Shown here: one piece after another, positions 21,991-34,042 of the stretch
Numbering within the stretch: the first letter of the stretch is position 1
How the letters are laid out: every line of letters begins with the position of its first letter
Assembly: GCA_031002005.1 (NCBI GenBank)
Contig: JARYHS010008074.1
Coordinates: 272,243,930-272,307,929 of the forward strand
Length of the DNA stretch: 64,000 bases
Direction: 5' to 3'
From: Vandiemenella viatica
Lineage: Eukaryota > Arthropoda > Insecta > Orthoptera > Morabidae
The notes under the pieces: generated by a model
The model's database searches: none
What the model was told of the DNA's origin: nothing
Seen by the model: only the letters and a program-made list of their open reading frames with translations
Made by a program: the position numbers and the translations under genes

Positions 21991-22837
21991 GGTGCCTGGT
22001 CGCTGCGGCTTCCACCGTGGACTGAGGGCACAGGTGGGGCCGGGTAGCCGCGGGACAAACAGAGAGGCTCGCTATATGACCAGGTTTTGGAAGGGTCTTC
22101 GGCCTGGCTCGTGGCGGCGTAACGTCCCCGTGGGCACCCGTAAGGGGTGGCGAAATGCGCCTTGCCTCACCGTCTCCACTGGAGTCGTGGAAATCTCCGC
22201 CTCAACGGTGGATGATTCGGAAGAGTCCAATCCCAAGGCGGGGGCGTAGTGAAGTAGTACGATAGCACAGTGTGGTCGGGGTGGCGGGGGAGGGCTTCGG
22301 GTCAGGTACTGCGCAACACCTCAACCGGATCGGTAGATCAAATATCTGTACTCATGTCTGTTTTCCGTTTCGGAGTCGATTACATTTTAATATGGATCTG
22401 CCCTCTTGGAATTTTTGTCGTCTGGAATCTTTAGTTGGAACTATTGTAATTTAAAATTGGTAATTGCGAAACTATACTTACTGACCCAGCATTTGTAAAC
22501 ACACAGAAAATGTAGAGTGATTTGTGGTTAGTTTGTGGGTGTTAAATAGCTACTTATTTCCTATGTTTCCGCAAATGTTTTGTCCCAATTTCCTCGTCGT
22601 GAAAGACATTACGATCAGCTCGACGATAAACACCTGCTTGTGATGCAACTGTTATTTCAGCCAATAATTATATCTCAATTAATAATATGTAACTGTATAA
22701 ACAACAAACGAAATTTCGTTTAATATTTCTTGAAATTGCTAATATCACTGACCATAAACTGGTGAAGCCAAAGACTATAAACGCCAGGGAGAGCAACTAA
22801 TAACGTGTTAAACAGAGTCGACATCAGGACTGATTAA
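21991..22837. other. GC-rich flank, then AT-rich spacer
   Basis: 21,991-22,370 is GC-rich (GTGGGGCCGGGTAGCCGCGG, CGTCCCCGTGGGCACCCG) and continues the GC-rich sequence left of the Harbinger. An 85-residue frame at 21,992-22,249 has no recognisable domain. It could be part of an unidentified repeat. The remainder is plain spacer. Confidence 0.4.
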
Positions 22838-23169
22838 TAAGGTGACGTCCATTAATTGCGTGAGGTGTTTTTTCTTAGATTTCGATCTCCCTTATCCCTT
22901 GGTAAGATGTGATGGGGTCCCCCCTCCCCCCCCTAAAAAATCAAGTTAGATTTATCTTAAAATTTTAACTTTTAAATAATTAAAATTTACTTGATAAGTT
23001 CATGTATTTTGCTTCATGACACTAAATACCTAAGCGATAAAACTAATGTCTTCTATGTACATTTTTTCATGAAATAAGAGGAGAAAAATGATGAAAAAGG
23101 TTGACATGAGATTTTTCGTGAGACTCCCCTTCCCTATTTTGAGCTCTCGTAGGTAATGGACACCCCTAA
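22838..23169. mobile_element. TAA-flanked C-tract MITE (copy M2)
   Basis: Element 22,841-23,166 between TAA triplets. The left end GGTGACGTCCATTAATTGCG and the right end GTAGGTAATGGACACCCC are inverted, imperfect repeats related to the M1 and M3 ends. The interior has C-runs and AT-rich filler. Non-coding, 326 bp. Confidence 0.7.
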
Positions 23170-23457
23170 TCCTGCGTGGATCCTTCCGCCAATCAGAGTG
23201 CTCCGTCGGTAATAGGATTCACTGATTACGGTAGACTCTCAATCGAATTTTTTGTATGCTTTTGGGCTCTCGACAATGTTCAGTGATTCTTATATAAAAA
23301 ATGGAACATAAAACTTATTTGTTTGTAGCTATAATTTAAACATCAAATATCAATTATAAGGGCAGTGAGTCACACTAAAACACGCTGAAAATACGGTTGA
23401 TGACTCATTACAAGACTTCAGTTGCCAGATAGAGCAGGGAAAGCGCACTGTTATTCT

Positions 23458-23743
23458 AAATCTCTAGTGTTTTATATTATTATTATTATTATTAATGGCT
23501 TCCGGCAGCTGAGGCCATACAGCCAGCTCAATGTGATTATTAAAGCTTCTAGTGAATCAGTCATCATCCAGTGTTTATATATTGTATCTTCTAAGTATGG
23601 ACACCACAGGACGGACAGGACATGCACACAGACACACAACACTTAACACCATGCCCGCGGCCGGATTCGAACCGGCGGCGACCTTCGGCACGCGGAGCTA
23701 GCACTCTAGCCCCTACGCTACCGAGGCCGGCAAATCTCTAGTG
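23458..23743 (-). mobile_element. SINE-C copy with perfect 12-bp target duplication
   Basis: Minus-strand copy (23,470-23,731): B box as GGATTCGAACCGGCGGCGAC on the plus strand, GCTACCGAGGCCGG (head) at the right, ATGGCTTCCGGCAGCTGAGG near the tail and a (TTA)n run as 3' end. It is flanked by AAATCTCTAGTG at 23,458-23,469 and 23,732-23,743. The exact duplication shows LINE-mediated insertion and a fairly young copy. Confidence 0.92.
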
Positions 23744-24992
23744 GGCTATGTTTGTCTGTTTCAGCAGCATGTATAAACTATTGATCAGATTTTGATGGGG
23801 GCTTTAGGGTCTGACTTGAGGCGTAATTTATGACGCTACGTGATCTGACGCCAGGAGCAGGAAATTGACATCTGTTCTCAACCTCAAACTTGCTTAATTC
23901 CAGCTTTCTGTACGTTCGGCTGATCTGAGAGGTATTCAGTGCGAACAGAGACAGATGAATAATATGACACATCAGATATCTTCAACCTCAGCCTACCGCC
24001 GTCCATCCACTTGTCTCTTCGTTTATGAGAAATCGAGGGAGAAAGAACTCTGACATTGTACATGCCGAGTGTATTCCTGTAGAAAAGGCTTTTAACAACA
24101 ACGGTTAACTAGCTAGTGGGTGATGTCGTGTTCTCGTCACAAAGGTTGTTGATTCGATACCCACTCAAGATTTTTTTTCTGTGTGTCTTTACTTTTTTTA
24201 TATAGCTATTGGCTGTTCTTAACATTACAAATTTATTTTTGTGATACTTCACCGGATTAAATTTTGCCTAATTCTAAAAACAGAGTTTGGAGTTTGTTCT
24301 TTGGAGCTGTTTTCAATTATTTTAACTGGAACTTGATTTGACGCATTTTTTATTCTTTTGTTAGACATCTGTCACTGCGACCTGTCTAAATCAGAGTCGA
24401 TAGTGCTGGTCATGGTTCCAAAATCAGGTTCATGTAAATAAGCCCAGCGAAACTTAATAGGTAATCGTAGCAGTTGACTAAAATTATTTGCAGGAACTAT
24501 TGTTCCAGACGCACACCTATCTGTTACACAATTTATACTTTAAGCATAGCTGCTAATAAGAGTGAAAAAAATTGATGTCGGTTGTGCGTCAAGTTTAGTA
24601 ATATTGCTTGGAAGGAATCGTGAATGTTGGGTCACCGCTGTCGACTGGTTTGTAACATCCTTTACGTGCTAATTACACTGAAGTTGAAATAAAATATGTG
24701 AGACGAGTTGTTGGAAGCTGTATTGAAATGCAGTGTGGATGTCGGGTCAGTCTATAAAGTAGAACTAGCATCCAACCGCCGTGGCAGTAAAACATTCCGT
24801 AATCCACACTAATTGGGCGCGACTTAGCGAATGGTTCGGATTATCCGCTCGTACCACACGTTGTTTGCAAATCAATACATGAGTCGATTACTGTTTGCGT
24901 TGAATGGTATTGGAGACATGATCTTCCACTGCTTTTGACTGGTGGACTGGTTTGTTGTTATGACTAACATGCAGTTATATTTGTCCATAACG
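23744..24992. other. Spacer with one tRNA-like stretch
   Basis: At about 24,105-24,175 the plus strand has GGTTAACTAGCTAGTGGGTG and TTGTTGATTCGATACCCAC before a poly-T tract, resembling a diverged tRNA-derived SINE head. No protein-coding gene seen. Confidence 0.35.
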
Positions 24993-25115
24993 TAAGGGGA
25001 CATCCGTAAATTACTCACCAGAGGGGGGGGCTGCCATTTCTCACGAAATCTCACCAGAGAGGGGGGGGGGGAGGGTCTGGAAAAACAGCTCACGTAATTT
25101 ATAGATGTGCCCTAA
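24993..25115. mobile_element. TAA-flanked G-tract MITE (copy M3)
   Basis: Element 24,996-25,112 (117 bp) between TAA triplets. The left end GGGGACATCCGTAAATTAC and the right end CACGTAATTTATAGATGTGCCC form TIRs. The interior is almost only two G-tract repeats with CTCACCAGAG. Same family as M1, the G-runs showing the opposite orientation. Confidence 0.8.
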
Positions 25116-28100
25116 GCAAGAAACTTTACCGCCGATGTATTGCCATATAAGAGTTCCCGGGCCTAAATTCTGTATTGGCTCCATGTTCTAAAGAGCAGTC
25201 TGTTGACACGAAATGTCTGTATACCTAAACCTTGAATATTTAATTCGGAAAGGAATCTGAGGTGTTCCACGCGCAGCAATCATCTAATAATAATGGATTA
25301 TATGTATTGTAAATCCATTCGTTCTGTCACTAAATTAGGAAAACGAACAAGAAAATATAGTGTCACGCATTGTCGATTGCTGACGTTGTCTTTGTTACCT
25401 TTCGAAATTAATACCGTCGTTTTGTCAACACCTACTCCTAATTATGTTCCAATGTTGGCTATTAGATTGTACAGATCTATAAATTTACCCTGGGAAATTT
25501 TTTTAACAAACTTTATTCACGGGAGACCTTTGTGGTCGAGACCGATAAGCAATACCCCAGTAGTACAGCAGTACCGAAACTGTTCAATGTTAAAAATTCT
25601 TTGAACAGATAAATGTTTGTCGGAATAACTTTAATAAGAAAACTTTCCGATTGTGTTTGTGTATAGAGAAGCAGTGACGACAATATCTGTGAATGTGTAA
25701 GCGGACAGACTAGTTAGCGTCCCTGAAATCCTGAGATCTCATTCGCACAGTATGCCAAATACATAAGACCGTTATGACTGTTCAAATGTGGAATCTTCAG
25801 AAATACCACTGCATCAAAAGTTCAAATCCCTCTATATAGTCAGACCGTTAAACCTGTTCGTGTTATTTTTAAAGACCCGAAGTTGGAAACCTTACTGCTT
25901 TCATTTTCTGTTTTTTTTTTTAAATTCAGAACATGAAGTAGATTTTCGCCTTTCGTGAAACTTTCAGCAGAAATAGTTTTTGGTACAGGACAACGTTCGT
26001 ACTGGCCATGGCGCACTCCTGTTGCCTGGCACGTGTCTTGTTCCAAATTATATCACTGTTTCTGAAGGACGACAGAACGGAAAATTTTGAAATTTTGCAT
26101 TGAAGTGCTTCTTAAAGTGTAAAATCACCCTATACACTGTTTCCCCCCCTCCTGTAAAATTATGTATCTTGCAGTTCTGCCGTTTTTCTTCCGAAACGTC
26201 GATATGTCTTTCTTTCCGGTTTTGTGGTTGGCTCTTTGTTACTATCCTCGTACTTACAATTTTGCCATCCACATGTTATTCGGCAGCGTATCCGCCACTT
26301 TTCGTTTATATAGGGAAAGGAGCGGACAGTGAAAACTGTTGCAATTCAACAAAACAGACACAAGTACTGAAATATTTGCAGTCGTGTATTATACTTCAGT
26401 TAAAGTTTATCGGGATTAAGAAGAGTTTTTTGTGGAAGCCAACATGTTTCACAAATTATTGGTAGTGCCCATAAAAGCAACAATGTTTGTGACTGGAATT
26501 TCCTATCGTGCGGTAGGTAAGTGGCTACTTGCTCAGTCACGGTTTAGCCATTGCAACACTCTGCATGCGAGAATAGTTTTTGCGTCACAAAAAATATCTT
26601 TCGAGAATTTAATTCTGATAAATCGGAGCGAAATATTTCTGGTAGGGCTGAGTATTATAAGAGGAGGTGAATCTCACTGCCACGTTGATAAATTACCTGA
26701 GTTTTAAACAACTCTGCCGACCTTGTAAATAATTGGCATTTTAGCTCATCCAGCAAGATACCTTTCCACTTACAGCAATCTTTTATCTGACGAAGTTCTA
26801 CTTTTCTGCATTATATTCTTGGTGACAGCACACATATTTGAGACAGTGCATTGATGTGACTTCCAAACTTTCGAAATCGTTTTGTAGGGCCCACTTCATG
26901 GTGGCAACACCAGCGTAGCCCTGTTAAGAGCCTGTCCCACCCAGCCGCTGCCAAGTACTCTGACCAACAGTTATCCTCTGAAAACATTCCGCTGAGCAAC
27001 GAATGAAAATGCATGTGTTTGATCATGTCATATTTATGAAATATGTGAATAATCATCGATCAGACGAATCTAATAATGACACAGATTACTTGGTGTATTC
27101 TTTAGAGTTAATTTTCTACATTGTAGTATCTAAATTATTGTACTGCTTAGTTTAACAGGAGAAAAATCTTTCCCAAAAGTTAGTAGTTACAGGTACGTAA
27201 ATTTGTCTCGAAATATCTGAAAAAAAAATGCAGTTAGTTTATTTTTAAATTACTTTGCATCAAAATACTTTTATGACAAACATATTTGATTTGTTTGACT
27301 TTTTTGTGTTGTACCCTGTAAGACGGACTGATTTGTCTCTCGATGTAGGGCCGAGTTGTGATAGCGGGCACGCAGACGTGAAAGCAACCGAGACTTCACT
27401 GTTCCTTTCAGCGCGAGGGGGATTCCTTATTGTGGCCGCTGCTGCACTTAAATCTCTGGCTCTCCTAACATTGCGAACCCCAGAAATTTATGATTTTCAT
27501 AAAGCGTCCTAAGGAGGGAAGCTACGGCATTTATTTTCCTTCCGTCGCTGCCATGTGATCGTTTACAATACCTCCATGATTAACACCAAGAGCAATTTTG
27601 TGTTTACCGGTGAATAGGCTGTCTTTAGCTCGGGGTAAGTTTATAAGATAAAATTCGCTTCTTGCAGTGTAAGTGCGCACCTTTTAGTAAACATTACAAT
27701 GCTTGCTTTTAACATAAAGTTAGAAGAATGTATAAAAAATCAAAACTTTTATAAAAAGACGTAGTAGGGGAAATTACTTCAACAGACGTTACTAAAAATC
27801 GTTAACTTATTATAGTTTACTAAAACCATGATTAAATAGACTTATAGACAAAAAATATCTGTAGATGTTAGCGATTTATGCTTTCTGGTTTCACTTGTAA
27901 GAAACTTCTTTTATAAGATGTTCCATGGTGTGCCTCAGATTACCGTTTTTCCTCCTCATTCTAATGTATGCTAGGTAGCGCTGATGCCGGTGGTGACGAT
28001 GATTGGAGTCTTTTGGCATGTAAACTTGTGCATGTTAAGTTATGTATTGAATGTTTGTAAAGCGCTGCACACTGGATCGGGGAGATATAAAGGCGCCATG

Positions 28101-29467
28101 TTCGAGTGCTGGTTCCCAAGTACCGTCGTCGTCATTGCTGCTTTTGGGCGTATTTCAGCAGTCACCAAGACGAACACCGGGACGGTCCCTAATCTTCCTC
28201 TCAATTACACAAACAACTTAACACAGAACACAGTTTCATGTTTCGCAGACAGATGTCAGCGCAACTTTCCGGGTGGCGTGTGAGGCTCAGCGACAAGCTG
28301 GCCAATCACAGCCGACCCAGCAGTAGCGGGATAAGTGCAAATAATCTAGTTTAAAACTGATAGCAAACAGTTGTCTGTCTGTAAGAATTTTTCCTTCATC
28401 GTATCAATAAATATTAGCAAATGGATAAAATTCCTTCAAGTGCCACTTACTCTCACGTGCTGAGATTCGTCTAAATGGACCATATATTATACCGAATTCA
28501 CTAACTTTGTCTAAAAATCATTTGCTATAATTTTTTGTATAGAGTTCATTATTTTTTATGATATTGTATTTCACATCGCGATGTTAATCAAATGCATGGA
28601 AAATTTCTGATAAAAAAATATAGTGGGGTCTTAGAAAATTAATTATTTTCACGACCTACATATCCGACTCGTGAATTGTTCTGTTGTACGATATAGGCTT
28701 ATAAATAAATTATTTTTTCTAAAAAAAAAAAAAAATTCTGCTGAAGGATCAAGATTTGCTAACCATCAACTTCAAAGTCATTGCGTAAGTTTTCCTGCAA
28801 TCTGTAGTGACGTTACATATCACTGTAAATTTTAGGTGAGTTGTGGAAATAAAGGGGCAAAACTGGTACAAATCATGCGATAGAAACTAAACGCACTATG
28901 ATTAATTATTTTCATCCCAGCCATTTTACATTGTGATCGGATTAAGGGTTTTAACAACTAAAGTAGTGCTCAATTACAAGGCAGTCTAAGTTAAAGGATT
29001 CACAAGGCACGAACTGGTGACTCCGTAAGGATTCAATCTAACATACAGAAAGTTCGAAACCAAAATGGATATAACTCGCGGGGGCTTCTGCAGCTAGAAT
29101 TCACAACCATTAGCAATACAATAATGTGAGCATCCCGCGGAGTTTCCACGATACTCATAGGCCAGCAGGCTGAGTGGATCTGGAGTACCGTTCCTGACGT
29201 TCAGCTTCGAAGAAAAATCTTTGGCTTGTAACGTCTACCTTGGGGACGTTTACTTTTGGGTCATACTGTTTTATCATCAGCAAAATTATCAATTTGGAAT
29301 ATCAAAAATCATACTTAATCTTCAGCTAATCACATGAAATATTATTGTAATGAATAGGAAAATTGAAAATTGGGTGTACAATTTATTATTGTGAAATTAG
29401 GCAAACACGAAGTTTGTTTTTATTCTGAGGTTAACAATTACATATCATTGAATGTCAAACAGTTAGA
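25116..29467. other. Long AT-rich spacer, no gene seen
   Basis: Open frames of 60-121 residues on both strands (for example 25,293-25,604, 26,100-26,465, 27,984-28,283) lack recognisable domains or splice context. No SINE of families A-C was found. Poly-A tracts lie near 28,720-28,735. Confidence 0.4.
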
Positions 29468-29524
29468 GCAAAATCTCAGGGTCATTGCAAAATCTCAGGG
29501 TCATTGCAAAATCTCAGGGTCATT
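29468..29524 (+). repeat. Three exact tandem copies of a 19-bp unit
   Basis: The unit GCAAAATCTCAGGGTCATT is repeated three times without a mismatch. A short minisatellite, recent by its perfect identity. Confidence 0.95.
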
Positions 29525-30234
29525 ACTGGGTGGAACGATTGCATGAGTTTCCGTCCGGGTCGTAGCTTTTACCATTGTTCACAGCCCAGGTCAGCGACCA
29601 GGTAAGACCAGCGCCACATGCGGTCTTTCAGCTTCCTCGAACGCACCGCGTGATGGCAGCGTCCCCAGCTGCCGACTCGTACTCCGCGAAAATCACTTCG
29701 GCCGTACTAGATGAAGATCTGCACCAGAATGTCTCGTCGTCCGTTCTTCTCCTCCGAGCAAGACTCTGTACTTCTCGTAATGCGATGTCGCGTTCGGCTC
29801 TTGGCGAATCACCGCAATCCGCGCCAAAGGAACAGCGTCACATTGGCCCCAGAACAGACAAGAAAAAACACCAACACGGCAATAAATTGAGGCGGCTTCT
29901 CTATTGGCTGGATCGTCTTCCCCATCTCTCATAAAGCACTCATTTACTAGGAAACGTCACTAAGGTTTATTTTTGCTAGTCTTCGCCAGTTTTCGGCGGG
30001 AACTTTCCGAAACGTGCGAAAATAGAAAGCGGGTCTCAGTTATTTATGAGGGTTATAAATCCGCTTAATGTCCAAGTTGAGTGGGACGTTGTCAGCACCC
30101 CCCAAGGTGCGTGTAAATCTGGACGCTTTAGTTCCGTCACGTTTCTGTTCGTGGACACGACGCATCGGCATTATTCACACATACCGTGGGATCACTTAGT
30201 GCCCAATGGCACTGCACTTTTTAATTCATTACAG
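29525..30234. other. GC-richer stretch with overlapping open frames
   Basis: A 119-residue plus frame (29,575-29,934) is opposed by a 79-residue minus frame (29,693-29,932). The stretch is CpG-rich and has a donor-like CCAG|GTAAGA at about 29,598-29,607. No domain recognised. It could be a repeat piece or a host 5' exon, and I cannot decide. Confidence 0.3.
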
Positions 30235-30302
30235 GCTTTATCGGGGAACCCCCATCGTCAGGACCGTAGCCAGACGCTCTATCGCCTGAGCTACGCGACC
30301 AC
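30235..30302 (-). mobile_element. tRNA-like sequence, probably a SINE head
   Basis: Minus strand reads GGTCGCGTAGCTCAGGCG, then ATAGAGCGTCTGGC and GGGGGTTCCCCGAT. The A-box portion is excellent, but the T-loop region lacks the normal GTTCRANNC and no acceptor stem closes, so I prefer a SINE head over a tRNA gene. Confidence 0.5.
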
Positions 30303-31106
30303 TCACTATCAAGTACTGCTACTGACATATGGTAAAGCCAGATTAACCACACATGATCGTCATGTACTTATAAAAGTATTGCTGCTGAACGGTTAGCGTA
30401 AACAGATTTTAGATCGAGATTACCCACCGCCAAACCGTCTTGTGATTTCTCAATGAAAATTCTGACATTACAGAAAGACATCTTCCGCAATCAGTAATGA
30501 TATTGCGCAGGAGGGAGCCCGATTCAACAACTGAGTCCGTCATCCACAATTGTATTTCAGGCAATTATTAACCATTGCCACCGACAACTCACTTGCTGAA
30601 CGTACTGTCATATTTTACGGTTAGAGGTGTATATCAAGTCGATGCTTACTAAAGCGTTTACTACGTGTTCAACAATAGTTATTTTGTGCCCATTAATATA
30701 TTGATACATGATTGTGTCGTACTGAATACGACGAGCGACAGTCCAACGTCGCCGAGAAGCGAAGTGAACGCTGGTTGTGCCGATTAATGCTGCCCACCGC
30801 ATTGGTCGCGCCTGCTGTTTTACGAGGCGAGTCGATAGCCGTTCGGCGACGCTCCGCTCATAAATAAATCGCGTTGCAAATCCGATTATGTGCGCCAAGG
30901 CTGATTGCCGACGTTATTATGGGACAGTTTTACACGTGTCGCGTGGCTTTTCGCTTGTGTCCATTGCGATTTGAATATTGCTCACGCGCCAACAGGTTTT
31001 TCAGGCGTGTACAGGATGGGAAGAGTTGCTGTCTGTGACTGATAGATGTTCGCTTACTGGAGCGAAGTGTTCAGTTGCAATTTTTTGTTGTATACAATAT
31101 TAAAAT
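30303..31106. other. Spacer, no gene seen
   Basis: CpG-containing patch at 30,720-30,870 with a 96-residue minus frame (30,608-30,898) of no recognisable family. Confidence 0.35.
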
Positions 31107-32004
31107 ACTAGCGGAGTTCCCGGCGTTGCCCAGTATAGTTGGCGTAGATTTAACCGTACCCTATTTTTATTCACGCAAAACATTTGGTACAAAGTTTCAT
31201 AAAATACGCGCCAACTCGGAATTAAAGCAAACTTACATTCAACCGCCCCCTACCAAGAAACTGGTGGCCTGAAGATTATTACTATTTTCATTCATCCGAA
31301 AAGATTCATGTATATCAAGCTTCGATAATTTGGTTAAGAAATTTCATTACTACATTACTGCAAAAACCCTAGAATCTAGATTATGTTAAAAACTCACATT
31401 TGATTCAATTGCGAAGTGAATGAATATACTTGTGGCTCGAAACGCCAGATACTTTAACTCTGCAGATAAAATATCAAAAGTGAATCCGGAATAATATTAT
31501 CGTAAACAGAAGACTAATGCTGAAGGCCAGAGATATTGTCCAGAGATCGTGCTTAAAGAAAATCTCTGTTGTTTTTACGGCTATCTATGTCGTTTAAAAA
31601 TTTATATCCCGAATTAAAGGAAAGAATACTTCAAACTATGGCTTTTAAAAATTGAATATATCGAATTAAAATAAACAATACTTAAAGTTTTGTTTAGTGT
31701 GCAAAATAGTTATTACTATAAGTTATCTTATTGCTTTAATTAAAGGCTATGGTCAGGACATTGTGTTGTGTGTTTAGTGCGGAGTATGCGGCATCTAGTG
31801 ATTCCTCCTGTGGAATTTCTCACCATACGTTCAGAATTTCATTTAATGCTCCTACATTATTTAACGTTGAAACATAAGACATGCCAGACAAGTGAATTAA
31901 GATTCTAAGCTTTTAAACGGTGAAAACTCCATCGAAATCTGCCCCGTAGTTTCCGAGTTTTTATACGACCAATATGTCCGGTTTTCGTTTTATAGATATA
32001 GATA
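31107..32004 (+). mobile_element. Probable interspersed repeat ending in TATAGATATAGAT
   Basis: Starts ACTAGCGGAGTTCCCGGCG and ends GTTTTCGTTTTATAGATATAG. I have seen similar start and end signatures (short GC-rich opening, microsatellite-like TATAGATATAGAT end) in arthropod interspersed repeats. The class is not assigned. There is no second copy in this window, so this call rests on memory only. Confidence 0.4.
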
Positions 32005-32251
32005 AGAAAATGGGTATTGTTTTATAGGATGAGAGGTTTTTCGGGCCATAAAGCTAATTGGGGTAGTTACGGACTAATTGTGAAGCTTGTGACGTGTGTA
32101 TTCGACATGGTTGAATTGTTTTACACGTACACATTTAAGATCACTGAGCGTTTAGCCAAGCCACGATAGTGAAGATCTTAGATCAGGTTGGTATTGTGTA
32201 CAGGTGTTGAAAGACTTGTCACCTGCTGCTTACTCACGTTACTCGAATTGG

Positions 32252-32612
32252 CACTAGAGTAGGGGTGGCCAACCCGCGGCCTTCGCGGCCTTGAAAATTT
32301 TTCCGGCTCACAAGATTCATCACACTTTTACAAAATATTTTTTATATTTCATTTTTAGTGTTATATATTTCCTTACAAAATGCGTTTAGTGTCATTATTA
32401 TTATATTATCTATGTTTACATTTAATAATAATAATAATAGTAAACACAATAATAATAACTTATTATGATTCAATTTTTCACTGCAAATAAATGTCTATAG
32501 TGGGTCTAAATCTAATATGGAGGTAAATAATTTTATATGCGGCCCGAGGAGTTATGATACATTTCCAAAGTAGCCCGCAAGATCATTTGGGTTGGCCGCC
32601 CTTGCACTAGAG
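32252..32612. mobile_element. hAT-type MITE with 8-bp target duplication
   Basis: Element 32,260-32,604 (345 bp). The left terminus AGGGGTGGCCAACCCGCGGCC and the right terminus GGGTTGGCCGCCCTTG are inverted repeats, and a perfect 8-bp CACTAGAG flanks both sides (32,252-32,259, 32,605-32,612). Eight-base duplications with GGGTGGCCAACC-like ends fit hAT. The interior is AT-rich and non-coding. Confidence 0.88.
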
Positions 32613-33783
32613 CTAGGTTTCTTTCGGTGGTACCTTAAGTTAAAATTTGCTTAGCGGCAGTGCTTACAGAACCAACACTGCCTTCAAAATTTACTGTATT
32701 AAGTGCTAAAGTGACTTTTCAAAAAGAAGTCCGAAAATAATCGCAACACTGTTGTGTTAATCAAGTTAATAGTTAAATAATCATTAAGAACCACTAAGCC
32801 GTATATTTGTCTCTCTTTCATTTTTTCCTAGGGACACGAAATTAAATTGATCTGCTTTGTGTTTATGAAATCACGAAGAAGAAAGATATTAATCGTGTGA
32901 GTGTGATGCAGCATAAGCCGAGACGTTAAGGTGAGAGTTGCGTAAGAGAACAGGTGTGGCCGTGAAACTTAACGTGATGCAAATGGACTACGACCAAACC
33001 TCGGGTGAGCTGGTCGCGTCGGGAAACTGCTGGCTCACATGATCGTAATACCTGACGTCAAAAACAATCATATCATCCTTCCGGCTGAGTATGTCGCTAC
33101 TGGAACTGGCTTGCTGCTGTGAGGGGTACGCTCGTATCATGTGAAGTGTTAATTACATGCAAAATACATGCACAAAACTAGTCTCCGCTCTGTGCGTTCC
33201 AATCCCTAACGACGCGAGGGAATAATGAATGCATACAGGCAGATTGTTGTCTTGATCTTATCTATACTGTCACTGCTATTCAAGTACGTTGTTGTGAGAA
33301 GTGTTTAATTACATTCGCAAATGTTAGTGAATAACTTCATACATAAACTGCGTCGTCTGTCGACGTGAGAACCCCAATCCATTATCTGTATCAAGTCTGT
33401 GACAAATTCGTAAGGTTTGTGACATCCTGACACAAATCACTCCACTGTTCTTTCTGTACAGTAAAACAGTAGTCGAGATAAGACCGCTATTTCTCTTACA
33501 GATACAATAATTAGCAAAGTACTCTCAACAGCATAGCAGTTGGCTTTTATTTACAAATTAATTTTTTTATCGGTCTCTTGTAATTTTCTACAGAGTACCT
33601 CTCTAATAACACAATTTTTTTCTTAGTACGGAAAATATTCATAAGGTTGTATGTAGCAATCAAGTAATGTAGTAATTTAATTTTAACCGCACTAATCTTT
33701 CGTATCTTATTAAGGTATTCATATCTCTCTTGGAATAATTGGTGGTGGAAGTGTGTTCCATCGCGTTCCATTTGGCTGTTTCT
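32613..33783. other. Spacer, no gene seen
   Basis: AT-rich. The minus frame starting at 33,936 reads through the SINE that follows. Nothing recognised. Confidence 0.4.
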
Positions 33784-34020
33784 ACCGAGCGTGGTGGGTG
33801 AGCGGTTAACGCTCTGGCCTCGCATTCGGGAGGACGCCGGTTCGAATCCCCGTCTGCGCATCCAGATTTGGGTTTTCCATGGTTTCCCCAAATCACTCCA
33901 GGCGAATGCTGGGATCCTTCCTTCAAAAAATGGCATGTCCGAATTCCTTCCCGTTCCATGTCCCCAGTCCCATCCCGCCTCTAATGATCTCCAAGTCGAC
34001 GAGGCGTAAAGCCATAATTA
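33784..34020 (+). mobile_element. SINE-A, subfamily A1, full length
   Basis: Best-preserved A1 copy: CCGAGCGTGGTGGGTGAGCG (A box), CCGGTTCGAATCCCCGTC (B box), TTTTCCATGGTTTCCCCAAA, GCTGGGATCCTTCC, and the tail GCCTCTAATGATCTCC to GTCGACGAGGCGTAAAGCC. GCCTC and GAGGC can pair as the stem of a 3' hairpin. A (TAA)n run follows. Confidence 0.93.
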
Positions 34021-34042
34021 AAAAATAATAATAATAATAATA
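34021..34042 (+). repeat. (TAA)n microsatellite between two SINEs
   Basis: An A/TAA run joins the tail of the first SINE-A to the head of the next, so the second copy inserted into the tail microsatellite of the first. Confidence 0.85.

Noticed and set aside
29575..29934. 119-residue plus-strand frame as a host gene
   Set aside because: Opposed by an equally open minus frame over the same GC-rich bases, with no domain or clear exon structure.
30235..30302. A functional tRNA gene on the minus strand
   Set aside because: The A box is good but the T-loop motif and a closing acceptor stem are missing, and the sequence continues like a SINE.
33547..33936. 129-residue minus-strand frame as a gene
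   Set aside because: Its N-terminal half is the antisense of a SINE-A copy; similar peptides recur wherever the SINE does.
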